Source of the DNA: Paenibacillus sp. LHD-117
GTDB lineage: Bacteria; Bacillota; Bacilli; Paenibacillales; Paenibacillaceae
Assembly (NCBI RefSeq): GCF_030929555.1
Contig: NZ_JAVFVT010000034.1
Coordinates: forward strand, 19,999 to 83,998
Length of the DNA: 64,000 bases
Direction: 5' to 3'
In this document: positions 1-8,120 of the stretch, one piece after another
Layout of the letters: every line of letters starts with the position of its first letter
How positions within the stretch are numbered: position 1 is the first letter of the stretch
Position numbers and translations under genes: made by a program
Notes under the pieces: generated by a model
What the model was told of the DNA's origin: nothing
The model's input: the letters and a program-made list of their open reading frames with translations, nothing else
Database searches by the model: none

Positions 1-1
1 A

Positions 2-61
2 TATGACTACATTAAAACCTATGACAAAACCATATCTGTACCTATAGAGATCAAAAAATAA
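2..61 (+). CDS. C-terminal end of an unidentified protein (partial)
   Basis: An open frame enters from the left edge and ends at TAA after 19 codons (…DKTISVPIEIKK). It sits directly before a strong terminator, which supports a real gene end. Too little is visible to name a family. Confidence 0.5.
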   Translation, partial: YDYIKTYDKTISVPIEIKK

Positions 62-70
62 TATCAAACA

Positions 71-106
71 GGGAGTAGATCACCGCGGTGATCTGCTCCC
101 TTTTTT
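71..106 (+). terminator. Rho-independent terminator
   Basis: GGGAGTAGATCACC pairs with the following GGTGATCTGCTCCC (one mismatch) and is followed by six T residues. It closes the partial gene at the left edge and isolates the DoxX operon. Confidence 0.9.
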
Positions 107-139
107 CGTTAAGCTTACATGTTGAGTTTAAAGAAGTTG

Positions 140-169
140 TTGACACGACACCAAATGGTGTCCTATAAT
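140..169 (+). promoter_or_regulatory. Consensus sigma-A promoter of the doxX-arsR-SRPBCC operon
   Basis: A perfect -35 box TTGACA (140-145) and a perfect -10 box TATAAT (164-169) are separated by 18 bases. An inverted repeat fills the spacer, so a bound repressor would occlude RNA polymerase. Confidence 0.9.
147..162 (+). promoter_or_regulatory. ArsR-type operator 1 (GACACCAAATGGTGTC)
   Basis: A near-perfect 16-bp inverted repeat lies inside the -35/-10 spacer. The same core recurs at 176-191. The nearest candidate regulator is the ArsR-family protein encoded second in this operon; autoregulation is inferred. Confidence 0.8.
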
Positions 170-175
170 CAAAGT

Positions 176-191
176 GCCACCAAATGGTGTC
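176..191 (+). promoter_or_regulatory. ArsR-type operator 2 (GCCACCAAATGGTGTC)
   Basis: Second copy of the 16-bp palindrome with one changed base, just downstream of the -10 box near the predicted transcription start. The centres of the two sites lie 29 bp apart. Confidence 0.75.
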
Positions 192-268
192 TAATTAAGA
201 GTAAGTCATCTGGAAAGTTTGGAACCTGGATAAGTTTCACTTAAAATCAATTTAGAGGAGGAAACAAA

Positions 269-688
269 ATGAGTAAGATGATCGATGCAGGTATAATGAA
301 GGTAGAAACCCGGCCGCGAGGAAAAATGATTGCTTATTGGTCAATCACGTCACTACTCGCAGCAGCTATTCTGTTAAGCGGTATCGGGCAACTGATGCAA
401 CTTGGGGGGAACGTCGAGTTAGTGAAAAATCTTGGTTTCCCATTATACGTCATGACCATTCTCGGGATTTGGAAAGTGCTTGGATCCGTCGCTCTCATCG
501 TGCCAGGGTTTCCTCGGCTTAAAGAATGGGTTCATGCCGGCATCTTCTTTTTAATGACCGGTGCGGCTTTATCTCATGCGTTTGCTAACGATTATGGCGA
601 TAACGGGTTTAATTTTATTCTTCCGCTTTCATATGCTGCGCTTAATATCGCCTCATGGGCGCTGCGTCCGAAGAGCCGCAAACCTTAA
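269..688 (+). CDS. DoxX family membrane protein
   Basis: A 139-residue integral membrane protein with about four hydrophobic helices, the usual size and layout of DoxX/SURF4-type proteins. GAGGAGG lies a few bases before the ATG. It is the first gene of a three-gene operon: its TAA directly abuts the ATG of an ArsR-type regulator. DoxX proteins next to ArsR and SRPBCC genes are common in Bacilli; their role is generally uncertain (redox, detoxification or membrane homeostasis). No catalytic residues can be assigned. Transcription should respond to the operon's own repressor through the two palindromes upstream. Confidence 0.85.
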   Translation: MSKMIDAGIMKVETRPRGKMIAYWSITSLLAAAILLSGIGQLMQLGGNVELVKNLGFPLYVMTILGIWKVLGSVALIVPGFPRLKEWVHAGIFFLMTGAALSHAFANDYGDNGFNFILPLSYAALNIASWALRPKSRKP

Positions 689-1018
689 ATGAGCGAGAAC
701 AACCAGTTGCGGGATGTGTTTGAAGCGATTGCAGATCCGACCAGGCGCCGATTGATTCGTCTATTGGCAGAGTCTGAGGAGGTACCGCTTCATGAATTAT
801 CGGCACAGTTTCAAATGGGGCGTACAGCGGTATCGAAGCATTTGACAATCCTTAAAGAAGCCGGGCTGGTACTTGATCGAAAAGTCGGAAGAGAAACGCG
901 ATACAGGTTAAACGCCGCTCCGCTTCGAGTCATTCAAGATTGGGTGGCTTTCCACAGCAAGCTCTGGAGTTCAAACATGTTTCGCTTGGAACAACTATTA
1001 GAGGAGGAAGAAAAATGA
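689..1018 (+). CDS. ArsR/SmtB family winged-helix repressor (SdpR-like)
   Basis: A 109-residue protein with the classic ArsR fold: an N-terminal helix (DVFEAIADPTRRRLIRLL), a recognition helix (GRTAVSKHLTILKEAGLV) and the beta wing (DRKVGRETRYRL). The C-terminal WVAFHSKLW… resembles the SdpR/aromatic-rich subgroup that travels with SRPBCC proteins. No CxC metal site is visible, so metal sensing is unlikely. It starts right after the doxX stop and its TGA overlaps the next ATG (ATGA), implying translational coupling. It probably represses its own operon through the ACACCAAATGGTGT palindromes (inference). Confidence 0.92.
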   Translation: MSENNQLRDVFEAIADPTRRRLIRLLAESEEVPLHELSAQFQMGRTAVSKHLTILKEAGLVLDRKVGRETRYRLNAAPLRVIQDWVAFHSKLWSSNMFRLEQLLEEEEK

Positions 1019-1434
1019 GTTTAACATTATCCTTGGATTATCAGTACAAGACATCGATCGAGAAATTATGGTCCGCCTTAACCGATTCAAGCAAGCTTGC
1101 CAAGTGGGTGGCCAACATCCACACCGGTCAGTCGATGGAAAATGATTTTAAGCCCGTTGTGGGATACCGGTTTCAATTTCGCACGCAGCCGACTGAATAT
1201 TGGAATGGAATTATTGAAGGCGAAGTACTTATCGTGGATGAACCAAACCGGTTGTCCTATACTTGGGAAAGCGGAGAGAAGCACACGGTTACCTGGACGC
1301 TGCAAAAGTTAGAGGATGGAAAGGTTAACCTTCATCTCGAACAAACCGGAATTTCAAATGCTCCAGCACTCGCAGGCGCTAAGTATGGCTGGGGCAAATG
1401 GTGCGGCGAGCTTGAGAAGATGTTGGAACAATAA
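1015..1434 (+). CDS. SRPBCC (AHSA1/START-like) domain protein
   Basis: A 139-residue protein of the AHSA1 type: an N-terminal strand-helix (TSIEKLWSALTDSSKLAKWV) and a C-terminal helix ending GWGKWCGELEKMLE, with beta strands containing RLSYTWE between them. The chosen ATG overlaps the arsR stop codon and has GAGGAGGAAG before it; a longer in-frame reading from 940 would run through arsR. The hydrophobic cavity of this family binds small lipophilic ligands, but the ligand here is unknown. It is the third gene of the doxX-arsR operon. Confidence 0.9.
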   Translation: MSLTLSLDYQYKTSIEKLWSALTDSSKLAKWVANIHTGQSMENDFKPVVGYRFQFRTQPTEYWNGIIEGEVLIVDEPNRLSYTWESGEKHTVTWTLQKLEDGKVNLHLEQTGISNAPALAGAKYGWGKWCGELEKMLEQ

Positions 1435-1509
1435 CCGCATTCGGCAAGCTGGCCAGGCTAACGGAAAACGATCGTTCATTTTCTTAACATTGAAAAGGAG
1501 TGTTCCTTA

Positions 1510-2103
1510 ATGACAAATCGTACAATGAATCCCAAGGTTGATGGATTTTTGATAAAGGCTAAAAATTGGAAGGAAGAATTTGAGGAGTTGAGAAAAATTG
1601 TTCTCGACTGCGAGCTGACCGAAGATTTTAAGTGGATGCATCCTTGTTATACGTTTGAGGGGAAAAATATCGTATTAATCCATGGATTTAAAGATTATTG
1701 CGCGCTTTTGTTTCACAAAGGAGCTTTGTTAAAAGATGCCCATGGGATCCTCATCCAACAAACGGAGAATGTACAGGCGGCTCGCCAAATCCGGTTCACT
1801 AGCGTGCAGCAAATCGAGGAAATGCAGCTAATCATAAAAGCTTATATCGATGAAGCCATTGAAGTTGAAAAAGCCGGTTTGCAAGTGGAATACAAAAAAA
1901 CTACGGAATACATCATTCCTGAAGAGTTGGAAAATAAATTCGTTGAAATTCCTGATTTGAAAACGGCTTTTGAAGCATTGACGCCGGGTCGGCAAAGAGC
2001 GTACATTTTCCATTTTTCTGAACCAAAACAATCTAAAACTAGAGATTCAAGGATTGAAAAGTATTTGCCTCATATTCTCGATGGAAAGGGTTTAAATGAT
2101 TAG
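1510..2103 (+). CDS. YdeI/OmpD-associated family protein with DUF1801-type domain
   Basis: A 197-residue soluble protein. The N-terminal two-thirds match the DUF1801 (YdhG-like) fold (WKEEFEELRKIVLDC…, HPCYTFEGKNIVLI), and the C-terminus has the YdeI features IPEELE, ALTPGRQRAYIFHFSEPKQ and RIEKYLPHIL. Family members are widespread in Bacilli and their biochemical role is unknown. AAGGAG lies before the ATG. The 75-bp gap from the SRPBCC gene allows read-through, but co-regulation is uncertain. Confidence 0.85.
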   Translation: MTNRTMNPKVDGFLIKAKNWKEEFEELRKIVLDCELTEDFKWMHPCYTFEGKNIVLIHGFKDYCALLFHKGALLKDAHGILIQQTENVQAARQIRFTSVQQIEEMQLIIKAYIDEAIEVEKAGLQVEYKKTTEYIIPEELENKFVEIPDLKTAFEALTPGRQRAYIFHFSEPKQSKTRDSRIEKYLPHILDGKGLND

Positions 2104-2262
2104 TAAATTAGTCAGAATCCCAGTTCATTGCGACTTGATGGCAGCCGGCAACGCCATCGGCTGCCGTTGATCGTTGTTATTTCGGCGGATCGCGTGTAGG
2201 AACCTCTCGAATACAGTGGGCATAAGGTGATCATATATGTCGATTTGAGAGGATGTCTTTAC

Positions 2263-3150
2263 ATGTTTCCTTATCTCAGAGAAATTCATCAATTCCCCTA
2301 TCCCGATGAATGGTTTATGCCCCGTGGTTATTATAACTTCCCTTATTCTGAAGGATGGTGGCATTGGAGCAATGGTGCCCTCGAATCGAATGAAAGCTGC
2401 CGTATACACGCGCAGCAACGGCTTACCTTCTTGCTTGTGCATGGCTCTTGGGCTGACGCTCACTTCTGGGACGGCGTAGCGGCAGTGCTGCGCAATCACG
2501 GACATGCCGTCTATACCCCGGAATACGCAGGTCATGGCGAAGATCCGAACAAAGATGTCACTCATGCGATGATCACGAAGTCCATCGTTGATTTTATAAC
2601 GAAACTGAACCTGCGCAATTTCGTTCTCGTTGGGCACAGCTTCGGCGGAACCGTCATCCAAAAGGTTGCGGAACAGGTGCCGGATCGCATCAAGCGCCTC
2701 GTCTTCTGGGACGCGTTCGTGCTGAAAGATGGCGAATCTCTTGCCGACGAGTTGCCGCCGCAAACAAGACAAGGATTCGAGCAGCTCAGAGCCGGCTCGA
2801 ATGATGATACAATCATGCTTCCGTTTCCGCTGTTTCGGGATTTGTTCGTCAATACGGCCACATTGGAGGAAGCCGTGCGGATGTATGCAGGCGTCGCTCC
2901 GGAACCGGCTAGACCGCTTTTCGAGAAGCTGGACCTTAAAACGTTCTATGAGTTGCAGATACCGAAAAGTTATGTATATTTTTACCAAGACAATGCATTG
3001 CCGCAAGGAGAGGGCTTCGGCTGGAATCCGCATATGTCCACGCGGCTCGGCCAGTTCCGCCTTATCGTCGGCGACGGGGACCACTTTACGGATACTCTCA
3101 CAAGGCCGGACATGGTGGCGCGTAAGATTTACGAGGCGGGCCGGGACTGA
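2263..3150 (+). CDS. Alpha/beta hydrolase
   Basis: A protein of about 295 residues with the alpha/beta-hydrolase core: oxyanion loop HGSWADAHFW, nucleophile elbow GHSFGG (Ser) and a late GDGDHF carrying the catalytic His. It resembles salicylate-esterase/HNL-like hydrolases. I chose the ATG at 2263 because GAGAGGA lies about 9 bases upstream; a GTG start at 2227 has no ribosome site. The N-terminus before the fold is unusually rich in aromatic residues (FPYPDEWFMPRGYYNF), so the start remains less certain than the family. It appears to be a single-gene unit, and the substrate cannot be inferred. Confidence 0.88.
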   Translation: MFPYLREIHQFPYPDEWFMPRGYYNFPYSEGWWHWSNGALESNESCRIHAQQRLTFLLVHGSWADAHFWDGVAAVLRNHGHAVYTPEYAGHGEDPNKDVTHAMITKSIVDFITKLNLRNFVLVGHSFGGTVIQKVAEQVPDRIKRLVFWDAFVLKDGESLADELPPQTRQGFEQLRAGSNDDTIMLPFPLFRDLFVNTATLEEAVRMYAGVAPEPARPLFEKLDLKTFYELQIPKSYVYFYQDNALPQGEGFGWNPHMSTRLGQFRLIVGDGDHFTDTLTRPDMVARKIYEAGRD

Positions 3151-3311
3151 TGTGCCGTAAATCCTTTAAATCCTAGAGAACGATACCTTAAAAACAGCGA
3201 CAGTCCAGGACTTCATTTCCTCGTCCATAGCTTCCGCTGTTTCTTTCTAAAGCGAGATTGGTTTTTCTCAAGAAGAGCAAACTAACGTGGACCTAATTCA
3301 GATTGTTCAGA

Positions 3312-3890
3312 TCAGCAGTTGCCCTTGCAGTTGTTGTAGATGGCTTCTCCTTCCCGCAAACATTCAATCGCGGGTCTGCCCCTAAGTCTGCAGGCAATGA
3401 TGTATTGGGTTTCTGTAAGGCGGCATAACGGGAGCCTAAGAAAACAAGGCAGTCTCAGCGTAATCGGATTATTCTTTTCGAATGAGGACAACTCTCTTCT
3501 CAGCTTGCCGAAGGCCAGAGCCAACGCTTCGCTAAGCTTATTAATCTTCCTGCCCTCGTAGACTAGGAATTGCCGCCGGATGTTTTTCGCTTTGCCCCCA
3601 TTCGACTTTGGCTTAACGCTGTCCGAAGAGATAAGCAAAGGTTTTCCGTTCAAGGAGATCCTCAGCACTCCGTTCAAGTTGCCGTCTGGTATGTGCTGGG
3701 TTTCCCTGAAGCTGACCTTCAAGACGCCATCTTTAGTCCTGACTTTGGCATCCGCGGAGAGTATAGCCGTTCCCCATGCAGGACAAGGCGGGAAGGGAAC
3801 GGGTAAATGATCTATATTTAGGGTGAAATGATCCGGCCGCTGTGCCGGAATTTTGATTTCATAGGAAGAACATGCGATAATGTTTCGACA
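3312..3890 (-). CDS. Hypothetical protein, start unresolved, possibly decayed
   Basis: A long minus-strand open frame reads like a real protein in its C-terminal two-thirds (KINKLSEALALAFGKLRREL, CRLRGRPAIECLREGEAIYN). No family was recognised. No ATG/GTG/TTG with a ribosome site is visible near the likely N-terminus, and the frame runs into the 5' end of the helicase gene. It may be a degraded gene, use an unusual start, or be chance coding-like sequence. The 3151-3311 gap beside it shows nothing further. Confidence 0.3.
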   Translation of the reverse strand, partial: CRNIIACSSYEIKIPAQRPDHFTLNIDHLPVPFPPCPAWGTAILSADAKVRTKDGVLKVSFRETQHIPDGNLNGVLRISLNGKPLLISSDSVKPKSNGGKAKNIRRQFLVYEGRKINKLSEALALAFGKLRRELSSFEKNNPITLRLPCFLRLPLCRLTETQYIIACRLRGRPAIECLREGEAIYNNCKGNC

Positions 3891-3914
3891 TGACTCTTGG
3901 AGGCAGAACCAACA

Positions 3915-5873
3915 TTGAAACGCTACCCTTTTGAATATGATCATTCCCGTCCCTTTCTTCAACAGGTTGGAGAGTGGGTCGCGGATGTGTTCTACGATAT
4001 ATTGCCGGAAGCCGGCTTCGAAGTTCGCGACGAGCAAATCTATATGGCCTACCAACTGGAGCGTGCATTCGCCCAGAAGCAGACCATCTTCGCGGAAGCA
4101 GGCGTAGGAACGGGCAAAACGTTAGTATATTTGTTGTACGCGATTTGTTACGCACGTTATACTCGCAAGCCTGCGATCATTGCCTGCGCTGACGAATCTT
4201 TAATCGAGCAGCTGGCGAAGCCGGAAGGCGATCTTGCCAAGCTGGCACGACATTTGGACCTTACGATCGACGCCAGAACCGCAAAGTCAGCGGATCGTTA
4301 CCTTTGTTTGGCCAAGATGAATCAAGTACAAGCAGGTAACGAGGATTCGGACCTGTACAGAGCGGTTCGTGATGAATTGCCCGGCTTTGTCCATCAATAT
4401 GAAGCAATGCAATCGTTTCATGCTTATGGAGATCGTAAACAATATCCGTACTTGAACGATTATCAATGGAACAAGATCAGTTGGGACTCGTTTCAAGATT
4501 GTTTTTCTTGCGAACTAAGACACCGCTGCGGACAGACATTATCCCGCGAACACTATCGGAAATCCGCTGATTTGATCATTTGCTCGCATGATTTCTACAT
4601 GGAACATGTGTGGACGTATGAAGGACGAAAGCGGGAGGGGCAGCTTCCGCTATTGCCGGATCACTGTGCCGTCGTATTTGACGAAGGGCATCTGCTAGAA
4701 TCGGCTGCGCAGAAGGCGTTGACGTACAGCTTAAAACACTCGGTGTTCGAAGAATTGATCCTTCGATTGACAAGAGGCGAAATTCGGGAATCATTGGCCG
4801 TACTCATAGACGAAGCGATTGACCGCAGTGAATCCCTGTTTCACACACTTTCAATAAATTGCGAGGATATCCCAGGCTCTGACCGAAAACGGATTATTCT
4901 GGGCAAACCGCTGCTTGATGAAGTGCGCCTGTTCCGTCAAGTAATCGAAGCGATCGAAGAAGAGCTGGTGTTTGAGAGCGAGCTTTATACCTTAAATGAT
5001 TACCAGCTGCGAATCGTCGAGGAGCATCTGGAGACGATCCAGAAAGCGTTAAGCTTGTTTCAGCATTCCGACGCATTGATCAGCTGGGCGACGGAAGCGG
5101 AGGATGGGCTCACTTTGGTCATCATGCCTAGAGCCGTTAAGGAAGTGTTGGGCGAAAGGGTATTTGCCCTCGATATGCCGATTGTTTTTTCGTCCGCGAC
5201 ATTATCCGTGAACGGTTCATTCGATTACATTGCGAGCAGCTTGGGCACTGACCGTTATGTGTCCTTCAGCACAAAATCCCCCTATGACTATAAGAATCAA
5301 ATGGAAGTTCTGACTCCCAAATGGTCTCAGGGGGCTTCGGCTGCGGAAAAGATGAAGGCTGCCGTGAGCCTGCTGAACCGAACCGGAGGCAGGGCATTGA
5401 TTTTATTCAACGGCAAAGAGGAGCTGCTTCAGTTTAAGTCGTTACTCCCTTCCTATCCGGAGTGCGTGGATATGCGATTTTGGTTTGAAGGCGACGCGGA
5501 AATCAGCCACCTCATTGGTTATTTTCAGCGGGATGAGGCAAGTGTTTTGTGCGCGTTAAGTCTATGGGAAGGCCTGGACATACCCGGTCCTTCTCTTTCG
5601 AACGTCATCATTTGGTCGCTGCCGTTTCCTCCGCAAGATCCGGTGTTTATAGCGAAGCGGGAAGCGGCGGCATCGCCGTATGAAGAGGTGGATCTGCCCT
5701 ATATGCTTCTTCGACTGCAGCAAGGCATGGGACGATTGATTCGCTCAAGCGAAGATCGCGGCATCGTCGCCATCTTAAGCGAAGAAATACACCACGACAT
5801 GAAACTTCGACAGGCAATTGAGGCCTTATTACCGCAAGGAGTTCCGTTGCAAGAACTGGAGCTTCGCTATTAA
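3915..5873 (+). CDS. DinG/Rad3-type ATP-dependent DNA helicase (iron-sulphur, XPD-like)
   Basis: A superfamily-2 helicase of about 652 residues. Motif I is EAGVGTGKT, the Walker B region is VVFDEGH (DEGH in place of DEAH), and the last motif is QGMGRLIRSSEDRG. Four cysteines between motifs I and II (RYLC, DCFSC and HRC) fit the 4Fe-4S cluster of XPD/DinG helicases. It should unwind DNA 5' to 3' in repair or R-loop removal. GGAGG at 3899-3903 is correctly spaced for the TTG at 3915, so I prefer that over the TTG at 3897. It is monocistronic, with no linked repair genes. Confidence 0.9.
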   Translation: MKRYPFEYDHSRPFLQQVGEWVADVFYDILPEAGFEVRDEQIYMAYQLERAFAQKQTIFAEAGVGTGKTLVYLLYAICYARYTRKPAIIACADESLIEQLAKPEGDLAKLARHLDLTIDARTAKSADRYLCLAKMNQVQAGNEDSDLYRAVRDELPGFVHQYEAMQSFHAYGDRKQYPYLNDYQWNKISWDSFQDCFSCELRHRCGQTLSREHYRKSADLIICSHDFYMEHVWTYEGRKREGQLPLLPDHCAVVFDEGHLLESAAQKALTYSLKHSVFEELILRLTRGEIRESLAVLIDEAIDRSESLFHTLSINCEDIPGSDRKRIILGKPLLDEVRLFRQVIEAIEEELVFESELYTLNDYQLRIVEEHLETIQKALSLFQHSDALISWATEAEDGLTLVIMPRAVKEVLGERVFALDMPIVFSSATLSVNGSFDYIASSLGTDRYVSFSTKSPYDYKNQMEVLTPKWSQGASAAEKMKAAVSLLNRTGGRALILFNGKEELLQFKSLLPSYPECVDMRFWFEGDAEISHLIGYFQRDEASVLCALSLWEGLDIPGPSLSNVIIWSLPFPPQDPVFIAKREAAASPYEEVDLPYMLLRLQQGMGRLIRSSEDRGIVAILSEEIHHDMKLRQAIEALLPQGVPLQELELRY

Positions 5874-6003
5874 GCGGAACAAAACTTCTCAAGTGATAAA
5901 TTTAATATAAAAAACATGTAGAATTCATATAACCCCCTATGTCCTTTTATATACTTGAATTGTTTGATAAAACGAGTCAAAAGGGACTAGGGCGGTAGAT
6001 AAA

Positions 6004-6543
6004 ATGTTGAAAAAACGTGATTTGCACGAATGCCATTCACTGTTTAACCTTATGATGGATCCTGCAGTTTCCCCTTATGTTCGTTTTGAATGCCAATCTT
6101 ATGAAGAGTACTTATTTATAACCAAAAAGTTGATCGTTGATGAAGAACAGAAGACATGTATTTCTAGAACGATTCTTAATGAGATGGGACATCCCATTGG
6201 TACCATTGATCTATATGATATAGTTAATCAAACAGGTTTTTTGGCCACATGGATTGGAACTCCTTATTTTGGCAAAGGTTATAATCGGCGAGCGAAGGAA
6301 TCCTTTTTGACTGAACTGTTTATCGAACATCAGATCGATACTGTATTTATGAAAATCCGAAAACAAAATGCTCGATCGAAAAAGGCGGTAGAAAAACTAC
6401 CGTATGCTATATTAGCAAATGATATAAACCAGCAAGTCTATAAATCGATCAATCATGCGCAACTGATCTATGATTTGTATCAAGTGGAGCGGTTAACGTT
6501 TTTAGAAAGCTGTAAAGCCATCCAACATGGGGTTGCTACTTAA
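6004..6543 (+). CDS. GNAT family N-acetyltransferase (RimJ/RimL-like)
   Basis: A 179-residue protein resembling ribosomal-protein-type acetyltransferases: an N-terminal LFNLMMDPAVSPYVRF segment, a central strand ISRTILNEMGHPIGTIDLYD and the acetyl-CoA loop region IGTPYFGKGYNRRAKES followed by VFMKIRKQNARSKKAVEKL. The loop is a weak version of the usual R/Q-x-x-G-x-G/A pattern. Substrate unknown. The next gene, a small membrane protein, follows on the same strand about 100 bases later. Confidence 0.8.
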   Translation: MLKKRDLHECHSLFNLMMDPAVSPYVRFECQSYEEYLFITKKLIVDEEQKTCISRTILNEMGHPIGTIDLYDIVNQTGFLATWIGTPYFGKGYNRRAKESFLTELFIEHQIDTVFMKIRKQNARSKKAVEKLPYAILANDINQQVYKSINHAQLIYDLYQVERLTFLESCKAIQHGVAT

Positions 6544-6646
6544 TAAAATTTTGGAGGGATGGACATGGACCAAAGCAACGCAACATGGATCGTCTCGGGG
6601 AACATCTGGCGAGCATGTCCTTGACGATAAAGGGAGATACAACAAC

Positions 6647-6862
6647 ATGATGACGTTTGTATATGCAATGGTTGCTGGTATAATAGGGCTTATCTTTCTA
6701 GGTCCAGCAGGGGCAGTAATAGGTGGAGTGATTGGGATTTTGTATGGAGCTAACCAATCCAATTACAGGAGAATTATGAAATTAGAAAACGAAATCAACG
6801 AACTGAAAAATAATAAAGGTTCATTGAGTGAACAGGAAACGTTAGCTTCGAAAATAGAATAG
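6647..6862 (+). CDS. Small membrane protein with glycine-zipper segment
   Basis: A 71-residue protein starting at the ATG after AGGGAG (6631-6636). A single glycine-rich membrane hairpin (GLIFLGPAGAVIGGVIGILYG) is followed by a charged coiled-coil-like tail (MKLENEINELKNNKG). Such glycine zippers occur in membrane-inserting small proteins of many functions. No family name can be assigned. An upstream in-frame extension to 6527 overlaps the GNAT gene and lacks a ribosome site. Confidence 0.6.
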   Translation: MMTFVYAMVAGIIGLIFLGPAGAVIGGVIGILYGANQSNYRRIMKLENEINELKNNKGSLSEQETLASKIE

Positions 6863-6932
6863 CAGACTCTATTAAGCGGAGTTGTCATAGGTGTCTACAT
6901 TTTGGACATATTACTCTTGGGTGATGAAAACG

Positions 6933-7093
6933 TGCATTTAAAAAAGTTTGCTATTTTGTTTTTGATGCTTGCTGGGTTATGTTTCTCAGTACATTTAGCT
7001 GAGGCATCCAAGGAACTGGTTGTTGAAGCCGAGAATGTTACATCCATGCAAGTAGTAGGGGGGTTAGCCGGAACAAAACCTTCACCCCTTTGA
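6933..7093 (+). CDS. Small secreted peptide, hypothetical
   Basis: A 53-residue frame from a GTG: a basic start (HLKK), a hydrophobic core (FAILFLMLAGLCFSV) and a plausible signal-peptidase site after AEA, leaving only about 30 exported residues. No clear ribosome site precedes the GTG, and a longer frame from 6902 is possible. A terminator follows directly, which supports a transcript ending here. Confidence 0.4.
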
Positions 7094-7114
7094 ATGGTTG
7101 GAAAAATGGGAGAT

Positions 7115-7146
7115 GAGCAGTCGATCAAAACGATCGGCTGCTTTTT
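7115..7146 (+). terminator. Rho-independent terminator
   Basis: AGCAG-CGATC and CGATCGGCTGCT form a stem around an AAAA loop and are followed by TTTTTC. It lies between the small secreted peptide and the DUF421 gene. Confidence 0.75.
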
Positions 7147-7215
7147 CAATTCATATTGTTGGAAGAAAAAGGGGAACCTTATCATTGGAAACGAGGTAAC
7201 GGAGGGAATGTACAC

Positions 7216-7923
7216 GTGGATTTTTTCAAAGGTCAAGAGTCGTTGACGGCATTCGAATGGATTTTACGCAGCATTGTCGGATTTGTATTTCTTATCATTG
7301 TTGCCAAAATGATGGGCCAGCGTTCCATATCTCAGCTTCGGTTTCTTGATTTCATAATCGCGCTGACGCTAGGAAATATTATTGCCCATCCGTTGTCGGA
7401 CGAGCAACTTGGACTTAAAGGCTCCATGATTACGACCGTTTCACTCGTCATCCTATACATTTTCGCGATCGTGCTCAGCCTGAAGATCCCGCTGCTAAAA
7501 CAATTTTTTGATCCTCCTGCGATTACCCTTATTCAGGAAGGGAAACTTGATTATCGGAATCTTTCGAAAGCGAAGCTGCCTATTGAATTCTTGTACGCAG
7601 AGCTGAGAAAATCGAATGTTGAGGATATCTCAAAGGTTGCCTTTGCTGCTTGGGAGCCAGGAGGCACGTTATCCGTTTTTATAAATACGGCTTTTCAGCC
7701 AGTAACTCCGGCTGATCTGAAGTTACGCACAGAACCATTCAACCTGACCAAACCGATCATTGCGGATGGCCACATTGAACATGCGCTGCTACGCGAGATC
7801 GGCAAAGAGCGCGAATGGCTGGAAACGGAAATCAGCCCCCACGCATTAAATGACGTTATCTTAGCAACGGTAGATAGCAAGCTGACCGTTCAGGTGCAAT
7901 TGATTCGAGAGCCAAAAACATAG
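7216..7923 (+). CDS. DUF421 membrane protein (YetF/YcaP family)
   Basis: A protein of about 235 residues with three N-terminal membrane helices (SIVGFVFLIIVAKMMGQR, DFIIALTLGNIIAHPL, ITTVSLVILYIFAIVLSL) and a conserved cytoplasmic domain (ITLIQEGKLDYRNL, FLYAELRKSNVEDIS). Spore-former homologues include YetF and YrbG, with proposed roles in spore or membrane physiology. The GTG at 7216 is preceded by GGAGGG at 7201-7206; an upstream ATG at 7156 lies in terminator sequence. Confidence 0.88.
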   Translation: MDFFKGQESLTAFEWILRSIVGFVFLIIVAKMMGQRSISQLRFLDFIIALTLGNIIAHPLSDEQLGLKGSMITTVSLVILYIFAIVLSLKIPLLKQFFDPPAITLIQEGKLDYRNLSKAKLPIEFLYAELRKSNVEDISKVAFAAWEPGGTLSVFINTAFQPVTPADLKLRTEPFNLTKPIIADGHIEHALLREIGKEREWLETEISPHALNDVILATVDSKLTVQVQLIREPKT

Positions 7924-7954
7924 CGCGACTGAAACGATAGTCGAATTCTACTCC

Positions 7955-7994
7955 AAAAAACGGCAACCATTCATGGGTGTCGTTTTTCTATAAG
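7955..7994 (+). terminator. Rho-independent terminator after the DUF421 gene
   Basis: An imperfect stem, CGGCAACC/GGGTGTCG, is followed by TTTTTCT and preceded by AAAAAA, so it may act in both directions. Confidence 0.6.
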
Positions 7995-8065
7995 ATTAAA
8001 GTCGGCTAACTGGTGCGTGAGGAGGGGGCGGCGAGCACGATAGGCCGAAATAATCGGCTTACTGT

Positions 8066-8115
8066 CAAAAAACGGCAGCCCGGGACATCAACCACTTGTC
8101 CTGGACTGCCGCTGT
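8066..8115 (-). terminator. Terminator of the minus-strand oxidoreductase/AraC operon
   Basis: CGGCAGCCCGGGACA and TGTCCTGGACTGCCG form a long stem. On the minus strand it is followed by TTTTTTG. It lies directly after the stop codon of the Gfo/Idh/MocA gene. Confidence 0.85.
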
Positions 8116-8120
8116 TTTGT

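Noticed and set aside
6565..6624. 20-codon frame (MDQSNATWIVSGNIW…) with GGAGGG upstream
   Set aside because: The ribosome site is good, but the peptide is very short and matches nothing I know; not enough to call a gene.
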